Source of the DNA: a bacterium M00.F.Ca.ET.205.01.1.1
GTDB taxonomy: Bacteria > Pseudomonadota > Alphaproteobacteria > Rhizobiales > Rhizobiaceae
Assembly: GCA_004791255.1 (NCBI GenBank)
Contig: SRUQ01000006.1
Span: 310,001 to 374,000, forward strand
Direction of reading: 5' to 3'
Length of the DNA stretch: 64,000 nucleotides
Shown: piece after piece, positions 27,127 to 35,276 of the stretch
How the letters are laid out: every line of letters starts with the position of its first letter
Numbering within the stretch: the stretch's first letter is position 1
Made by a program: the position numbers and the translations under genes
The notes under the pieces: model-generated
What the model was told of the DNA's origin: nothing
Seen by the model: only the letters and a program-made list of their open reading frames with translations
The model's database searches: none

Positions 27127-27636
27127 TCATGACGCCAGCGCCATCCGGTAGGCCGCGCTTTGCCTGTGATGCGCATGACAGATGGCGATCGCCAGCGCAT
27201 CGGCGGCATCGTCGGTGTCGAAGGTCGCCTTCGGCATCAGCACCTTCACCATCATGTGGATCTGCTTCTTCTCGCCATGGCCGACGCCGATGACAGCTTT
27301 CTTCACGGCATTGGGCGCGTATTCGGCCACGACCAGCCCGGCGCGCGCCGGCACCAGCATGGCGATGCCGCGAGCCTGCCCGAGCTTCAGCGTCGCCGTC
27401 GCGTCCTTGTTGACGAAGGTCTGCTCGATCGCGGCTTCCTGCGGCATGGCCGCATGCAGGATCTCGGCGAGCCCGTCATGCAGCTGGCACAGCCGCGTCG
27501 CCAGCGCCGCCTTGTCGTCGGAGCGCACCGTGCCGGAAGCGACGAAGCGCAACGAATTGCCGAGGCTCTCGATGATGCCCCAACCGGTGCGTCTCAGCCC
27601 CGGATCGATACCGATGATGCGAATCGCGTCCCCCAT
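27127..27636 (-). CDS. ruvC: Holliday junction endonuclease RuvC
   Basis: RuvC cuts Holliday junctions symmetrically. The 169-residue product shows the RNase-H-like fold with its acidic catalytic residues. The first Asp is in IGIDPGLRRTGWG at the N terminus, a Glu in EAAIEQTFVNKD, and the paired Asp in DDAADALAIAICH near the C terminus. The ATG at 27636 gives the standard N terminus. It heads the ruvCAB operon. Confidence 0.97.
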   Translation of the reverse strand: MGDAIRIIGIDPGLRRTGWGIIESLGNSLRFVASGTVRSDDKAALATRLCQLHDGLAEILHAAMPQEAAIEQTFVNKDATATLKLGQARGIAMLVPARAGLVVAEYAPNAVKKAVIGVGHGEKKQIHMMVKVLMPKATFDTDDAADALAIAICHAHHRQSAAYRMALAS

Positions 27637-27729
27637 GCCGTGAGTGTACCTCCGGCGGACAGCGATGCCAGCGAAAAGTGAACAAACCAGAAACAACTAC
27701 CCGCGAGCCGCAGATAGTTTCGACGGTTC

Positions 27730-28263
27730 TCAGTTGCGGGCGAAAGCAGTGTTGAGGAGGCTGATCTGGTCGGAGACCGGATTGACCCTGCGGCCGGTGG
27801 GCTGCATGTCGATCACGGCGCCGGCGCCGTAGATTTCCTCGTCCATGCGGCGCACCAGCGCCTGCAGGCGCAGCGACCGGGTGACGAGATCGAGGAAATC
27901 ACTGGGCAGTTCGGCCCAGCCGGTCGCCTCGTCATGGGCGGAAGCCGTGTCGAGCCGCACCTTGGATTTCTCGGACGCGACCTGGTCGCGGGTCATCTCG
28001 CCGGAATTCGCCGCGCGCTGCAACAGCAGCCAGGAGGCAACCTGCATCAGCCTGGTGGTCAGCCGCATCGATTCGGCCGCATAGAGCGTGGCCGCCGGCC
28101 GCGACAGTTTCTTGGCCTCGGCCCGGCCCTTGCCATCGAGGTACTCCGCCGCCTGCTCGACCAGGCCCATGCCTTCCTGGTAAAGCGGTTTGAAGGAGTG
28201 CGAAAAAACCCGGCGTTCCGCCAGCTTCACGGTTTTTGCGCTACCCTTCGAAAGCTCGTTCAT
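27730..28263 (-). CDS. rcdA: RcdA, ClpXP adaptor for cell-cycle proteolysis (DUF1465)
   Basis: In Caulobacter, RcdA acts with CpdR and PopA to deliver CtrA to ClpXP. This 177-residue product matches the DUF1465 layout: a basic N terminus (ELSKGSAKTVKLAERRVF), a three-helix bundle through about residue 130, and an extended C-terminal tail ending LLNTAFARN. The ATG at 28263 fits the family better than the upstream frame. A perfect CtrA-type site lies 115 bases upstream, consistent with feedback between CtrA and its own removal. The gene is next to ruvC but the gap of 93 bases leaves the transcript structure open. Confidence 0.85.
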   Translation of the reverse strand: MNELSKGSAKTVKLAERRVFSHSFKPLYQEGMGLVEQAAEYLDGKGRAEAKKLSRPAATLYAAESMRLTTRLMQVASWLLLQRAANSGEMTRDQVASEKSKVRLDTASAHDEATGWAELPSDFLDLVTRSLRLQALVRRMDEEIYGAGAVIDMQPTGRRVNPVSDQISLLNTAFARN

Positions 28264-28377
28264 TGAGACGCCCCTGCACTTGCAACCGGCCGATTCGGCT
28301 CCCTGCCGATACACCCGGAACCCTATATGACTGAAGCTTGAAAATGCGCTTCGCCGGGGGTGAAGGCAAGCACATGT

Positions 28378-28392
28378 TTAACAGAAGGTTAA
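28378..28392 (-). promoter_or_regulatory. CtrA-type binding site before rcdA
   Basis: TTAA at 28378-28381, CAGAAGG, then TTAAC from 28389. This is a full TTAA-N7-TTAAC match, 115 bases before the rcdA ATG. A GANTC methylation site (GAATC) lies at 28397-28401. Confidence 0.65.
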
Positions 28393-28430
28393 CGGCGAAT
28401 CGACGCCCGTGAGCCACCTGAAATGCAGAC

Positions 28431-28458
28431 AAAAAAAGAGCCGCGGATAAGGCGGCTC
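28431..28458 (-). terminator. Rho-independent terminator of the candidate small RNA
   Basis: GAGCCGC at 28438-28444 pairs with GCGGCTC at 28452-28458. On the minus strand seven T follow at 28437-28431. No coding stop lies close upstream; the nearest gene on this strand ends at 28648. Confidence 0.85.
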
Positions 28459-28548
28459 TCAGGAGTTTAACAGGGAGGCGTCAAACAAAGTGGCTCCAAC
28501 CACTCGGTAAGAATCCAGATCACTGGATGCACATAGTAAACGCCTGTA
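28431..28548 (-). ncRNA. Candidate structured small RNA upstream of rcdA
   Basis: On the minus strand the region folds into a closed multi-branch shape. AGGCGT (28545-28540) pairs with ACGCCT (28481-28476). Inside this are two perfect hairpins: 28528-28513 (ATCCAG/CTGGAT, 6 bp, 4-base loop) and 28504-28489 (AGTGG/CCACT, 5 bp). The transcript would then reach the T7 terminator, giving about 115 nt. No open reading frame of note is present. The 5' end is a guess and no good -10 is visible. A CtrA-type site sits just upstream at 28553. Confidence 0.5.
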
Positions 28549-28552
28549 AAGC

Positions 28553-28567
28553 TTAATGGACCGTTAA
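28553..28567. promoter_or_regulatory. CtrA-type binding site at the candidate small RNA
   Basis: TTAA at 28553-28556, TGGACCG, then TTAAC from 28564. It overlaps a TGGACC/GGTCCA stem (28557-28562 with 28570-28575) followed by six T at 28579-28584 on the plus strand, which might alternatively be a plus-strand terminator. Confidence 0.55.
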
Positions 28568-28647
28568 CGGGTCCAATGTTTTTTGACCGAATACCGTACC
28601 GATGTGCCGTTACAGCACAGGCCTCGAGGTACGGCGCACCCCTGAAA

Positions 28648-29028
28648 TCAGGCCTTTTTCCACACCGCCGGCAAGGCGATGAAGGCAAAAAGCAGCATGG
28701 CCGCGTAGAAGCCCATCGAAGAGGCCGCCACCATGGGTTCGATTGCCGCATTGCCGGCAAGCAGGAAATAGAGGCCGATCACCAGGCCGATGCCACTGAC
28801 GGCCGTCAGCCAGAAATGAATCGTGGCGAGCGTCTTTTGCGCGACCGCCGGAAACAGATGGTAGAAGAAGGCGAACACCGCCGACATCAGCCATCCCGCC
28901 ACCATCGTGTGAGCATGGGTCGGCATCTGGCCGTGGTCCTGGCTGATCGCCATCGACAGGCCGAGTGCCATGCCGCACAGCGCATAGATGATGGCCAATG
29001 TGAAGAAATTCCGGGCTACGCCTTGCAT
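28648..29028 (-). CDS. Small four-helix membrane protein, heme-copper-oxidase-subunit-I-like
   Basis: This 126-residue product has about four membrane helices. The sequence MPTHAHTMVAGW at 35-46 has the H-x-H-x4-G-W spacing seen in subunit I-like heme proteins, and a later conserved His is in ATIHFWL. It is far too short to be a full oxidase subunit. It may bind heme or simply share ancestry. GGGGGA lies before the ATG at 29028, and a TTCCCG/CGGGAA hairpin lies 20 bases further up. No operon partner is seen. Confidence 0.75.
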   Translation of the reverse strand: MQGVARNFFTLAIIYALCGMALGLSMAISQDHGQMPTHAHTMVAGWLMSAVFAFFYHLFPAVAQKTLATIHFWLTAVSGIGLVIGLYFLLAGNAAIEPMVAASSMGFYAAMLLFAFIALPAVWKKA

Positions 29029-29363
29029 GTCTGTTCCCCCAATGCCTGTTCCCGTTTTTCGGGAATGAGTTGATCGTCAGGCGACTGTCATCGCCACCGG
29101 GTTGCCGGCGTTGGCGCACTAGCATCAGCGGTGTTTCCGGACGATGTCGCGCCAACCCCTCCCGACAGGTCGCATATTAGCAGAAACGAATCCGGGCATC
29201 TGCGTTCGTTGCAGCTTGTACCCGTGAAAAAAGGCAGCCCGAAACACATCCGGGTTTTTCACGACATCGTTCCGAAACACATGCAACGCTAAACGCCGGC
29301 TCCTCTGACGGCTGGCGCGGATTCGCCTCGCCGCAAACCCACCGAAACACCCCGGGAGCAACC
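29029..29363. other. Intergenic region, no gene found
   Basis: The 335 bases between divergent membrane-protein genes hold a hairpin at 29049-29065 (TTCCCG, TTTTT, CGGGAA) in the leader of the minus-strand gene. A short CCCG/CGGG stem before TTTTTC lies near 29238-29258. I see no open frame, RNA gene or clear promoter hexamers. Confidence 0.4.
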
Positions 29364-29915
29364 ATGGACTGGTATTCGATCGTCAAATTCCTCCACGTCG
29401 TCGCGGCCACTCTGTGGGTCGGTGGCGGCTTCGTCTTGTTCCTGCTTGGCTTGCTTGCCGAGCGCGCCGGCAACATTGACGACAAGCTGTATGCGATGCG
29501 GGCCAGCGGGGAACTGGGCGGCCGTTTCTTCGCACCGATGTCGATGCTGACCCTGGTTTTCGGCCTCATCATGTGCGGCTTCTGGGTCGGCTTTTCCGAT
29601 CTGTGGATCGTCATCGGTCTCGCCGGCTACGCCACGACCTTTTCGATCGGCATGTTCATCTTCAAGCCGACCGGCGAGCGCATGGGCGCGATGATCGCCA
29701 AGGAGGGCGTCACGCCAGCCGTTCTTGCCGTCGGCCAGCGCATGATGAGCGCGGCGCGCTTCGATTATGCGGTGATGCTGGTGATCATCGTCGACATGGT
29801 GCTCAAGCCGACCGCGCATGACATCGGCATCCTTGCCGGCATGGCGTTGATCGTCATGGTGGGCGCCGCACTGGCCTTTGGCGGCAACCGGCGCCTCGTG
29901 CCGAGCGCCGCCTGA
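29364..29915 (+). CDS. DUF2269-like integral membrane protein
   Basis: This 183-residue product has four membrane segments. The first is KFLHVVAATLWVGGGFVLFLLGLL, with a His and a W-x-G-G turn typical of the CopD/DUF2269 group. Others are at about 55-75, 78-100 and 130-175. The group's function is unsettled; copper or heme roles have been suggested for relatives. The RBS CGGGAG is well placed. It is divergent from the heme-copper-like gene, so the two may share a function, which is inference from position. Confidence 0.8.
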   Translation: MDWYSIVKFLHVVAATLWVGGGFVLFLLGLLAERAGNIDDKLYAMRASGELGGRFFAPMSMLTLVFGLIMCGFWVGFSDLWIVIGLAGYATTFSIGMFIFKPTGERMGAMIAKEGVTPAVLAVGQRMMSAARFDYAVMLVIIVDMVLKPTAHDIGILAGMALIVMVGAALAFGGNRRLVPSAA

Positions 29916-29959
29916 CACCGCCGTGACGGTGAGTGCGGCCGCCTGGCCGCCTCAACCCT

Positions 29960-30730
29960 TTACATCAGGCCGGCGACGCCATCCCACAAAAGCTTGAGCG
30001 CCACCACCGCCACCGTTGCGTAGGTGAAGGGATAGAAAATCTCCGGCCTCATCCGCCGCACCAGCCAGGCGCCGGCGACGGTCGACAGCGGCGCCAGCGG
30101 CATCAGCACGGCGGACGCCGTCAGATTGGCGGTGTCGAACTGGCCGAGCGCGAAATAGGGCACCAGCTTCAGCGCATTGGTGGCGGCAAAGAAGATCGCC
30201 GCCGTGCCCGACAGCACCTTCGGATCGAGCCTTATCGGCAAGGCGTAGACCTGGAAGGGCGGGCCGCCGACATGGGCAACGAAACTGGTGAAGCCGGCGA
30301 CCGTGCCCCAGAGCGCGGCCGCCGCGCGGTTTGGCTCCGCCGCATGGTCGGCGCCATGGCGAAACTGCAGATAGAGCCAGCGCAGCACGAAGATGATGGC
30401 GACGGCGCCGACGATCAGCCGCACCGCTTCCTCGGTGACCAAAGCGGCCGTCAGCCAGCCAAGGCCGATGCCGATGACCGCGCCCGGCATCATGTCGACC
30501 AGCATCTTTCTGTCGTAGACACCCCACCACGTCCACACCGAGACGATGTCCATCAGGCACAGGATCGGCAGCAGGATGGCGGCCGCCTGCACCGGCGGCA
30601 TGGTCAGCGCCATCAGCGGCACGCCGACGAAGCCGACGGCGCCGCCGAAGCCGCCCTTGGAAAGGCCGACCAGAATGACCGCCGGAATGGCGGCCGCGTA
30701 GAACCACGGATCGAGAAGCAGGCCTGACAT
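29960..30730 (-). CDS. TSUP-family (TauE/SafE) anion transporter
   Basis: This 256-residue product has about eight membrane segments and the two conserved glycine-rich motifs of the family, GLSKGGFGGAVGFVGVP in the N half and AHVGGPPFQVYALP in the C half. Relatives export or import sulfite, sulfoacetate and other organosulfur anions. The substrate is not readable. The ATG at 30730 is chosen over the much longer frame, which begins with basic shadow sequence. It lies downstream of the Lrp-type regulator on the same strand, with a 136-base gap. Confidence 0.9.
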   Translation of the reverse strand: MSGLLLDPWFYAAAIPAVILVGLSKGGFGGAVGFVGVPLMALTMPPVQAAAILLPILCLMDIVSVWTWWGVYDRKMLVDMMPGAVIGIGLGWLTAALVTEEAVRLIVGAVAIIFVLRWLYLQFRHGADHAAEPNRAAAALWGTVAGFTSFVAHVGGPPFQVYALPIRLDPKVLSGTAAIFFAATNALKLVPYFALGQFDTANLTASAVLMPLAPLSTVAGAWLVRRMRPEIFYPFTYATVAVVALKLLWDGVAGLM

Positions 30731-30866
30731 GGGGGGAGAAACTTGGTCTGGAGGGAAAGCGCTTTGGCCGCCTGAATAGCCCAGAATTCGATGCGCCGCG
30801 ACAGCAAATGTCGGTGATCGACGGGACTTGGCGAAGCTGCCGCGCAGCCCCACCAGCCCCGCAGTG

Positions 30867-31325
30867 TCAGGAAGACGGCGGCGGCAACGGGCCAAGCGGC
30901 GGCGGTCGCCGCCGGATCGGCTGCGCCTTGATAATGGCGGTGCTGGTCTCCGCCTTGTCGGCGATGCGGTCGAGAATCCCGTCGAGATCGCCGATCGAGC
31001 GCACATAGAGCCTGGCGACAAAACAGTCGTCACCCGTGACCTTGTCGCATTCGCCGAATTCGGCGATCTCCTCGATCAGCTTCTGGACGATATGCAGCTT
31101 GCCCGGCAGCGGCCGGATGCGCACGATCGCCTGCAGCGTATAGCCGAGCGCCAGCGGATCGATCTCGACGGTGAAGGCCCGGATGACGCCCCGCTCCTCG
31201 AGCCGCCGCAGCCGCTCGGACACGCTCGGCGACGACAGCCCGACCTGGCCGGCCAGGTCCTTCAGCGAGGTCCGCGCATCCCTGATGAGGATATCGAGCA
31301 GGCGCCGGTCGAGATCGTCAATCAT
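30867..31325 (-). CDS. Lrp/AsnC-family transcription regulator
   Basis: This 152-residue product has an N-terminal winged HTH (LDRRLLDILIRDARTSLKDL, then GLSSPSVSERLRRLEERGVI) and a C-terminal RAM ligand domain with the usual GDxDxxL-type turn (VTGDDCFVARLYV). It ends in a Pro/Arg-rich tail. The start at 31325 follows GAAGGAAAA. It is divergent from the DMT transporter at 31458 across 132 bases. That arrangement is typical of an amino-acid-sensing regulator controlling an exporter. Confidence 0.92.
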   Translation of the reverse strand: MIDDLDRRLLDILIRDARTSLKDLAGQVGLSSPSVSERLRRLEERGVIRAFTVEIDPLALGYTLQAIVRIRPLPGKLHIVQKLIEEIAEFGECDKVTGDDCFVARLYVRSIGDLDGILDRIADKAETSTAIIKAQPIRRRPPPLGPLPPPSS

Positions 31326-31457
31326 ATTATTTTCCTTCGTAAAAATCGCCACAGGCCTTTTTTATTTAGGAAGACACGGCATATCACTTTCCATAACTCA
31401 TGGAAAGCGCTCCTGCGGCATGAAACAATCCTTCCTTCACGATTGCAGGGGTGTTTT

Positions 31458-32342
31458 ATGGACGAGAAGCTGCGCGGTACCGTCGAAATGTCGGCGGCAA
31501 TGGCGATCCTGGGAACGATCGGCTGGTTCGTCGTCATGTCGGGCCGACCGATCATGGATGTGGTGTTCTGGCGTTGCGCCTTCGGCGCGGTGACGCTGCT
31601 CGTCATCTGCGCCGCGCTGGGACTGCTGCGCAACAGTCTGTCGTGGCGCATCCTCGGCATCGCCGCACTCGGCGGCGCCGCCATCGTCATCAACTGGCTG
31701 CTGCTGTTCAGCGCCTTTTCCCGCGCCTCGATCTCGATCGCCACCGCCGTCTACAACACACAGCCCTTCATGCTGGTCGGCTTCGGCGCGCTGTTCTTCG
31801 GCGAGCGGCTGACGATGACGAAACTGGCGTGGCTGACGATAGCCTTCGCCGGCATGGTGCTGATCGTCCAGGCGGCACCCGACGCCGGCGAGGTCGGCAC
31901 CAATTATTTCGCCGGCATCCTGATGGCCCTGGCCGCGGCCTTGTTCTGGGCCGTCGCCGCGATCGTCACCAAGAAGCTCAAGGGCACGCCGCCACACCTC
32001 ATCGCGCTGATCCAGGTCTGCGCCGGCGTCGTCATGCTGGCGCCCTTCGCCAACCTTTCGCAACTTCCCGCCGACCCGTGGAGCTGGGCTATGCTGGCCA
32101 CGCTCGGCATCGTCCACACCGGCCTGATGTACATCCTGATGTATGGCGCCATCCAGAAACTGCCGACACATCTGCAGGGATCGCTGTCCTTCATCTATCC
32201 GGTGGTGGCAATCCTGGTCGACGTCGTCGCCTTCGGCCACCGGCTGCATTTGGCGCAGATCGTCGGCGCCGCCGCCATCCTGATCGCGGCCGCCGGTATG
32301 AACCTTGGCTGGACGCTGTGGCGAGCCAAGGCCCCGGCCTGA
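31458..32342 (+). CDS. EamA/DMT-family transporter, probable amino-acid exporter
   Basis: This 294-residue product has ten membrane segments in two EamA repeats. The second begins near residue 150 (GILMALAAALFWAVAAIVTKK). Its place opposite an Lrp-type gene suggests amino-acid export under Lrp control; the substrate is inferred from context. The ATG at 31458 starts the canonical short cytoplasmic N terminus (MDEKLRGTVEM). The longer upstream frame crosses the regulator gene and was dropped. Confidence 0.88.
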   Translation: MDEKLRGTVEMSAAMAILGTIGWFVVMSGRPIMDVVFWRCAFGAVTLLVICAALGLLRNSLSWRILGIAALGGAAIVINWLLLFSAFSRASISIATAVYNTQPFMLVGFGALFFGERLTMTKLAWLTIAFAGMVLIVQAAPDAGEVGTNYFAGILMALAAALFWAVAAIVTKKLKGTPPHLIALIQVCAGVVMLAPFANLSQLPADPWSWAMLATLGIVHTGLMYILMYGAIQKLPTHLQGSLSFIYPVVAILVDVVAFGHRLHLAQIVGAAAILIAAAGMNLGWTLWRAKAPA

Positions 32343-32484
32343 GGCCTCGATGCCGGTGCTTCGCCGGCCCTAGGCTTTTCAAGCGACGATCCGCGCGTCG
32401 CGCCTGTTCAATCCCGGCACTTTGCTCTATGCCGCAATCCAACCATCTTCGCCCGGCATAGGCGAAACCCGGGATCGAAGAACC

Positions 32485-33132
32485 ATGAATGACGCAACGC
32501 CCCCCAACCGCTGCCGTATCGTGCTGATCGCGCCACCTGGCGTGCCGGCGGCGCGCATCGCCCTGGCATTCGAGGGCGGCGACGTCGCTTCGCTGATCCT
32601 GCCCCAGAACGGCATGGACGACGACGCCTTCCAGGCCTTCGCCGAACAGATCGTGCCGGCGGCGCAGGCCGCGGGGGCCGCGGTCGTCATTGCCGGCGAC
32701 ACCCGCATCGCCGGCCGCGTTCAGGCCGACGGCATCCATGTCGAGGTCTCCAAGGCCGAGCTCGCCGAGACGATCGAACATTTCCAGGCAAAGATGATGG
32801 TCGGCGCCGGCGGCGCCAAGACGCGCGACGATGCGCTCGAGCTTGGCGAGACAAGGCCCGACTACATCTTCTTCGGCCGCTTCGGTTATGACAACAAGCC
32901 GGAGCCGCACCCGCGCAACCTGTCGCTGGGACAATGGTGGGCCGACATGATCCAGATCCCTTGCATCGTCATGGCCGGGTCCGATCTCGCCTCGGTCGAA
33001 ATCGTGGCCGCCACCGGTGCCGAGTTCGTCGCGCTGTCGAGCGCGGTGTTCGCGGACGGCTCCGACCCGAAAGCGGCGATCGCCGCCGCCAACGCGCTGC
33101 TCGACGAGACCGCACCGCGTTTCGAGGACTGA
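32485..33132 (+). CDS. ThiE-like (thiamine-phosphate synthase superfamily) protein
   Basis: This 215-residue product has the TIM-barrel order of ThiE: RIVLIAPPG strand, QAAGAAVVIAGDTRIAGRVQADGIHV, VGAGGAKTRDDALELG, PDYIFFGRFGYDN, QIPCIVMAGSDLASVEIVAATGAEFVALSSAVF. The usual diphosphate-contact motifs (a TKP-type loop and a GGI near the C terminus) appear as YDNKP and AGSD. The enzyme may therefore be an alphaproteobacterial variant or have lost the canonical reaction. No other thi gene lies near. The Sel1 gene starts one base after its stop, so they are coupled. Confidence 0.75.
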   Translation: MNDATPPNRCRIVLIAPPGVPAARIALAFEGGDVASLILPQNGMDDDAFQAFAEQIVPAAQAAGAAVVIAGDTRIAGRVQADGIHVEVSKAELAETIEHFQAKMMVGAGGAKTRDDALELGETRPDYIFFGRFGYDNKPEPHPRNLSLGQWWADMIQIPCIVMAGSDLASVEIVAATGAEFVALSSAVFADGSDPKAAIAAANALLDETAPRFED

Positions 33133-33133
33133 C

Positions 33134-34174
33134 GTGGCGCGGGCGACGCTTCCCCTGCATATCCTGGCCGCGGCGCTGATGGTGCAGACCGCCGCCGCTG
33201 AAACGATTCCGTTGCCGCAGCCCAAGCCGGATGGCGGCGTGCATACCGACAAGCCGATCGACAAACCGCTGCCGCAACCCGCGACCACGACCGAACCGGC
33301 ACCGCTGCCATCGGCCGACACCGTCAATCCCGACCGCTTCGGCGCCAGGCCGGCGGACCCGGCCTACGGCGCCTTCCAGCGCGGGCTCTACAAGACCGCC
33401 TACAATCTTGCGCTGGTCCGCGCGCAAAACGGCGACCCGGCGGCGCAGACGCTGGTGGCCGAGATCCTGTCGCGCGGGCTCGGCGTTCCGCTCAACGCGG
33501 CGGAAGCCGCGAAATGGTATGCGCTTGCCGCCGAACAGGGTGTGCCGGAATCGCAGTTCCAGTATGCGCTGATGCTGCTCGACGGCCGCTACGCCAAGAA
33601 GGACACCAAGGGGGCTTATGCGCTGATGCAGGCGGCCGCCGAAGCCGGCAACCAGCTGGCGCAGTTCAATTTCGCGCAGATGCTGGTCCAGCAGGATCCC
33701 GGCGACGCCGGTCTCGCCAAGGCGGTTTCCTATTATGAGCGCGCCGCCACGACCGGCCTTGCCGACGCCCAGTACGCCATGTCGCAGATCTATGCCAATG
33801 GCGTTGGCGGCAAGCCGCGCGACGACGCCCAGGCCCGGCGTTTGCTGGCGCAGGCGGCACGGCAGAACTACGACACCGCCCAGATCGATCTCGCCGCCTG
33901 GATGATCGAGGGCCGCGGCGGCGCACGCGACCTGAAGTCCGCCTTTGGCTGGACAAGGCGCGCCGCCGAGGGCGGCAATGTCGCCGCCCAGAACCGCCTG
34001 GCCAAACTCTATATGCAAGGCATCGGCACCGATCCCGACCTCGTGCTCGCCGGGGCCTGGTACATCGTTGCCCGCCGCGCCGGCCTCATCGACCCTGACA
34101 TGGACGACTTCCTGCAGGGCTTGAGCGACGACCAGACCAAGCAGGCACTGCAGAAGGCGAACCGCCTGCCTTGA
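33134..34174 (+). CDS. Sel1-repeat periplasmic protein
   Basis: This 346-residue product starts at a GTG one base past the ThiE-like stop. That start gives a signal peptide (MARATLPLHILAAALM ... TAAAE). A Pro-rich linker follows, then at least five Sel1/TPR-like units of about 36 residues: NGDPAAQTLVAEILSRGLGV, QGVPESQFQYALMLLDGRYA, AGNQLAQFNFAQMLV, TGLADAQYAMSQIYANGVGG and GGNVAAQNRLAKLYMQGIGT. Sel1 proteins scaffold other proteins. Some exopolysaccharide and signalling roles are known in rhizobia, but the partner here is unknown. Translation coupling to the ThiE-like gene is the only context. Confidence 0.88.
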   Translation: MARATLPLHILAAALMVQTAAAETIPLPQPKPDGGVHTDKPIDKPLPQPATTTEPAPLPSADTVNPDRFGARPADPAYGAFQRGLYKTAYNLALVRAQNGDPAAQTLVAEILSRGLGVPLNAAEAAKWYALAAEQGVPESQFQYALMLLDGRYAKKDTKGAYALMQAAAEAGNQLAQFNFAQMLVQQDPGDAGLAKAVSYYERAATTGLADAQYAMSQIYANGVGGKPRDDAQARRLLAQAARQNYDTAQIDLAAWMIEGRGGARDLKSAFGWTRRAAEGGNVAAQNRLAKLYMQGIGTDPDLVLAGAWYIVARRAGLIDPDMDDFLQGLSDDQTKQALQKANRLP

Positions 34175-34189
34175 GGACGGCGCGCATAT

Positions 34190-35206
34190 TCATTGCATGT
34201 GATCGAGGACAATTTTGCCGAAGGGGGAGCCGTGCTCGAGATGGTGGAAGGCGCCGGCGGCCTCCCGCCACGGCAAGACCTTGTGGATCACCGGCCTCAG
34301 CCGGTTGACGGCAAGAGCCCGGTTCATCGCCTCGAAGGATTCGCGTGAACCAACCGGTATCCCGCGCGCCTGGACCTGGCGGCGGAAGATGTCGAGCGGA
34401 TTGATTGCCCCTTCATTACCGCCGAGATAGCCGATCACGTTGATCTGGGCACCGCGCGCCGATGCCCTCAGCGACTGGGCGAAGCTTTGCGGCCCGCCGA
34501 CTTCGATGATGTGATCGGCGCCCCGCCCGCCGGTTAGCGCCAGCACGGCCGACGCCCAATCCGGGTCGCTGCGGTAGTTGATGCCGTCATGGGCGCCGAG
34601 CCCCTTTGCACGCGTGAGCTTGTCGTCGCTGCTCGAGGTGACGATGACGCGCGCGCCGGCGGCGGCTGCAAACTGCACCGCAAACAGCGAGACGCCGCCT
34701 GTGCCCAGGGTCAGCACCGTCTCGCCGGGCTTCAACCGGCCTTCGGTGAACAGCGCATGCCAGGCGGTGACGGCGGCGCAAGGCAATGTCGCCGCCTCGA
34801 CATCGCTCAGATGCTCCGGCGCAAGGACGGCAGCCTGTTCATCCAGCCTGGCGAACTCGCTGAGCAACCCGTCGACGGGGCCGCCTCGTTGATAAGACGG
34901 TTCCGCCATGACGAAACTGCCGCCCACCCAACGCTGCCAGAATGTGGCGCAGACGCGGTCGCCGACCTTGAAGCGGGTCACTTCTGCGCCAACCGCAACC
35001 ACTTCGCCGACGCCGTCGGAAAGCGGCACCAACGGCAGCGCGAAGGCGGTGTGGTAACTGCCGCGGGCGATTTCCACATCGCGGTAGTTGAGCGCGGTTG
35101 CCTTGACCTTGATGACCATCTCCTGACGGCCCGGTTCCGGTATCGGGCGCTCGACCAGTCTGAGACTGTCGATGCCGCCGGGGTGCTGCAATTCCATCGC
35201 CTTCAT
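34190..35206 (-). CDS. Medium-chain NAD(P)-dependent oxidoreductase (quinone-reductase/alcohol-dehydrogenase type)
   Basis: This 338-residue product has a GroES-like N half (KATALNYRDVEIARG, SDGVGEVVAVG) and a Rossmann half with TLGTGGVSLFAVQFAAAAGA around residues 165-185. The C-terminal part is HKVLPWREAAGAFHHLEHG. The structural-zinc Cys cluster is absent, which is usual for the quinone-oxidoreductase branch. The physiological substrate is unknown. GGAAAGGGAAGAC precedes the ATG at 35206. It is divergent from a LysR gene with a palindrome between them. Confidence 0.92.
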   Translation of the reverse strand: MKAMELQHPGGIDSLRLVERPIPEPGRQEMVIKVKATALNYRDVEIARGSYHTAFALPLVPLSDGVGEVVAVGAEVTRFKVGDRVCATFWQRWVGGSFVMAEPSYQRGGPVDGLLSEFARLDEQAAVLAPEHLSDVEAATLPCAAVTAWHALFTEGRLKPGETVLTLGTGGVSLFAVQFAAAAGARVIVTSSSDDKLTRAKGLGAHDGINYRSDPDWASAVLALTGGRGADHIIEVGGPQSFAQSLRASARGAQINVIGYLGGNEGAINPLDIFRRQVQARGIPVGSRESFEAMNRALAVNRLRPVIHKVLPWREAAGAFHHLEHGSPFGKIVLDHMQ

Positions 35207-35276
35207 TGTCTTCCCTTTCCGTCAGGAGGTCCGCGGAAGGAAAGTCGCTTGCCAGCATCATAATTTCAAATTCATA

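Noticed and set aside
29289..29918. 209-codon minus-strand open frame
   Set aside because: Antisense of the DUF2269-like gene, which has clear membrane helices and a good RBS.
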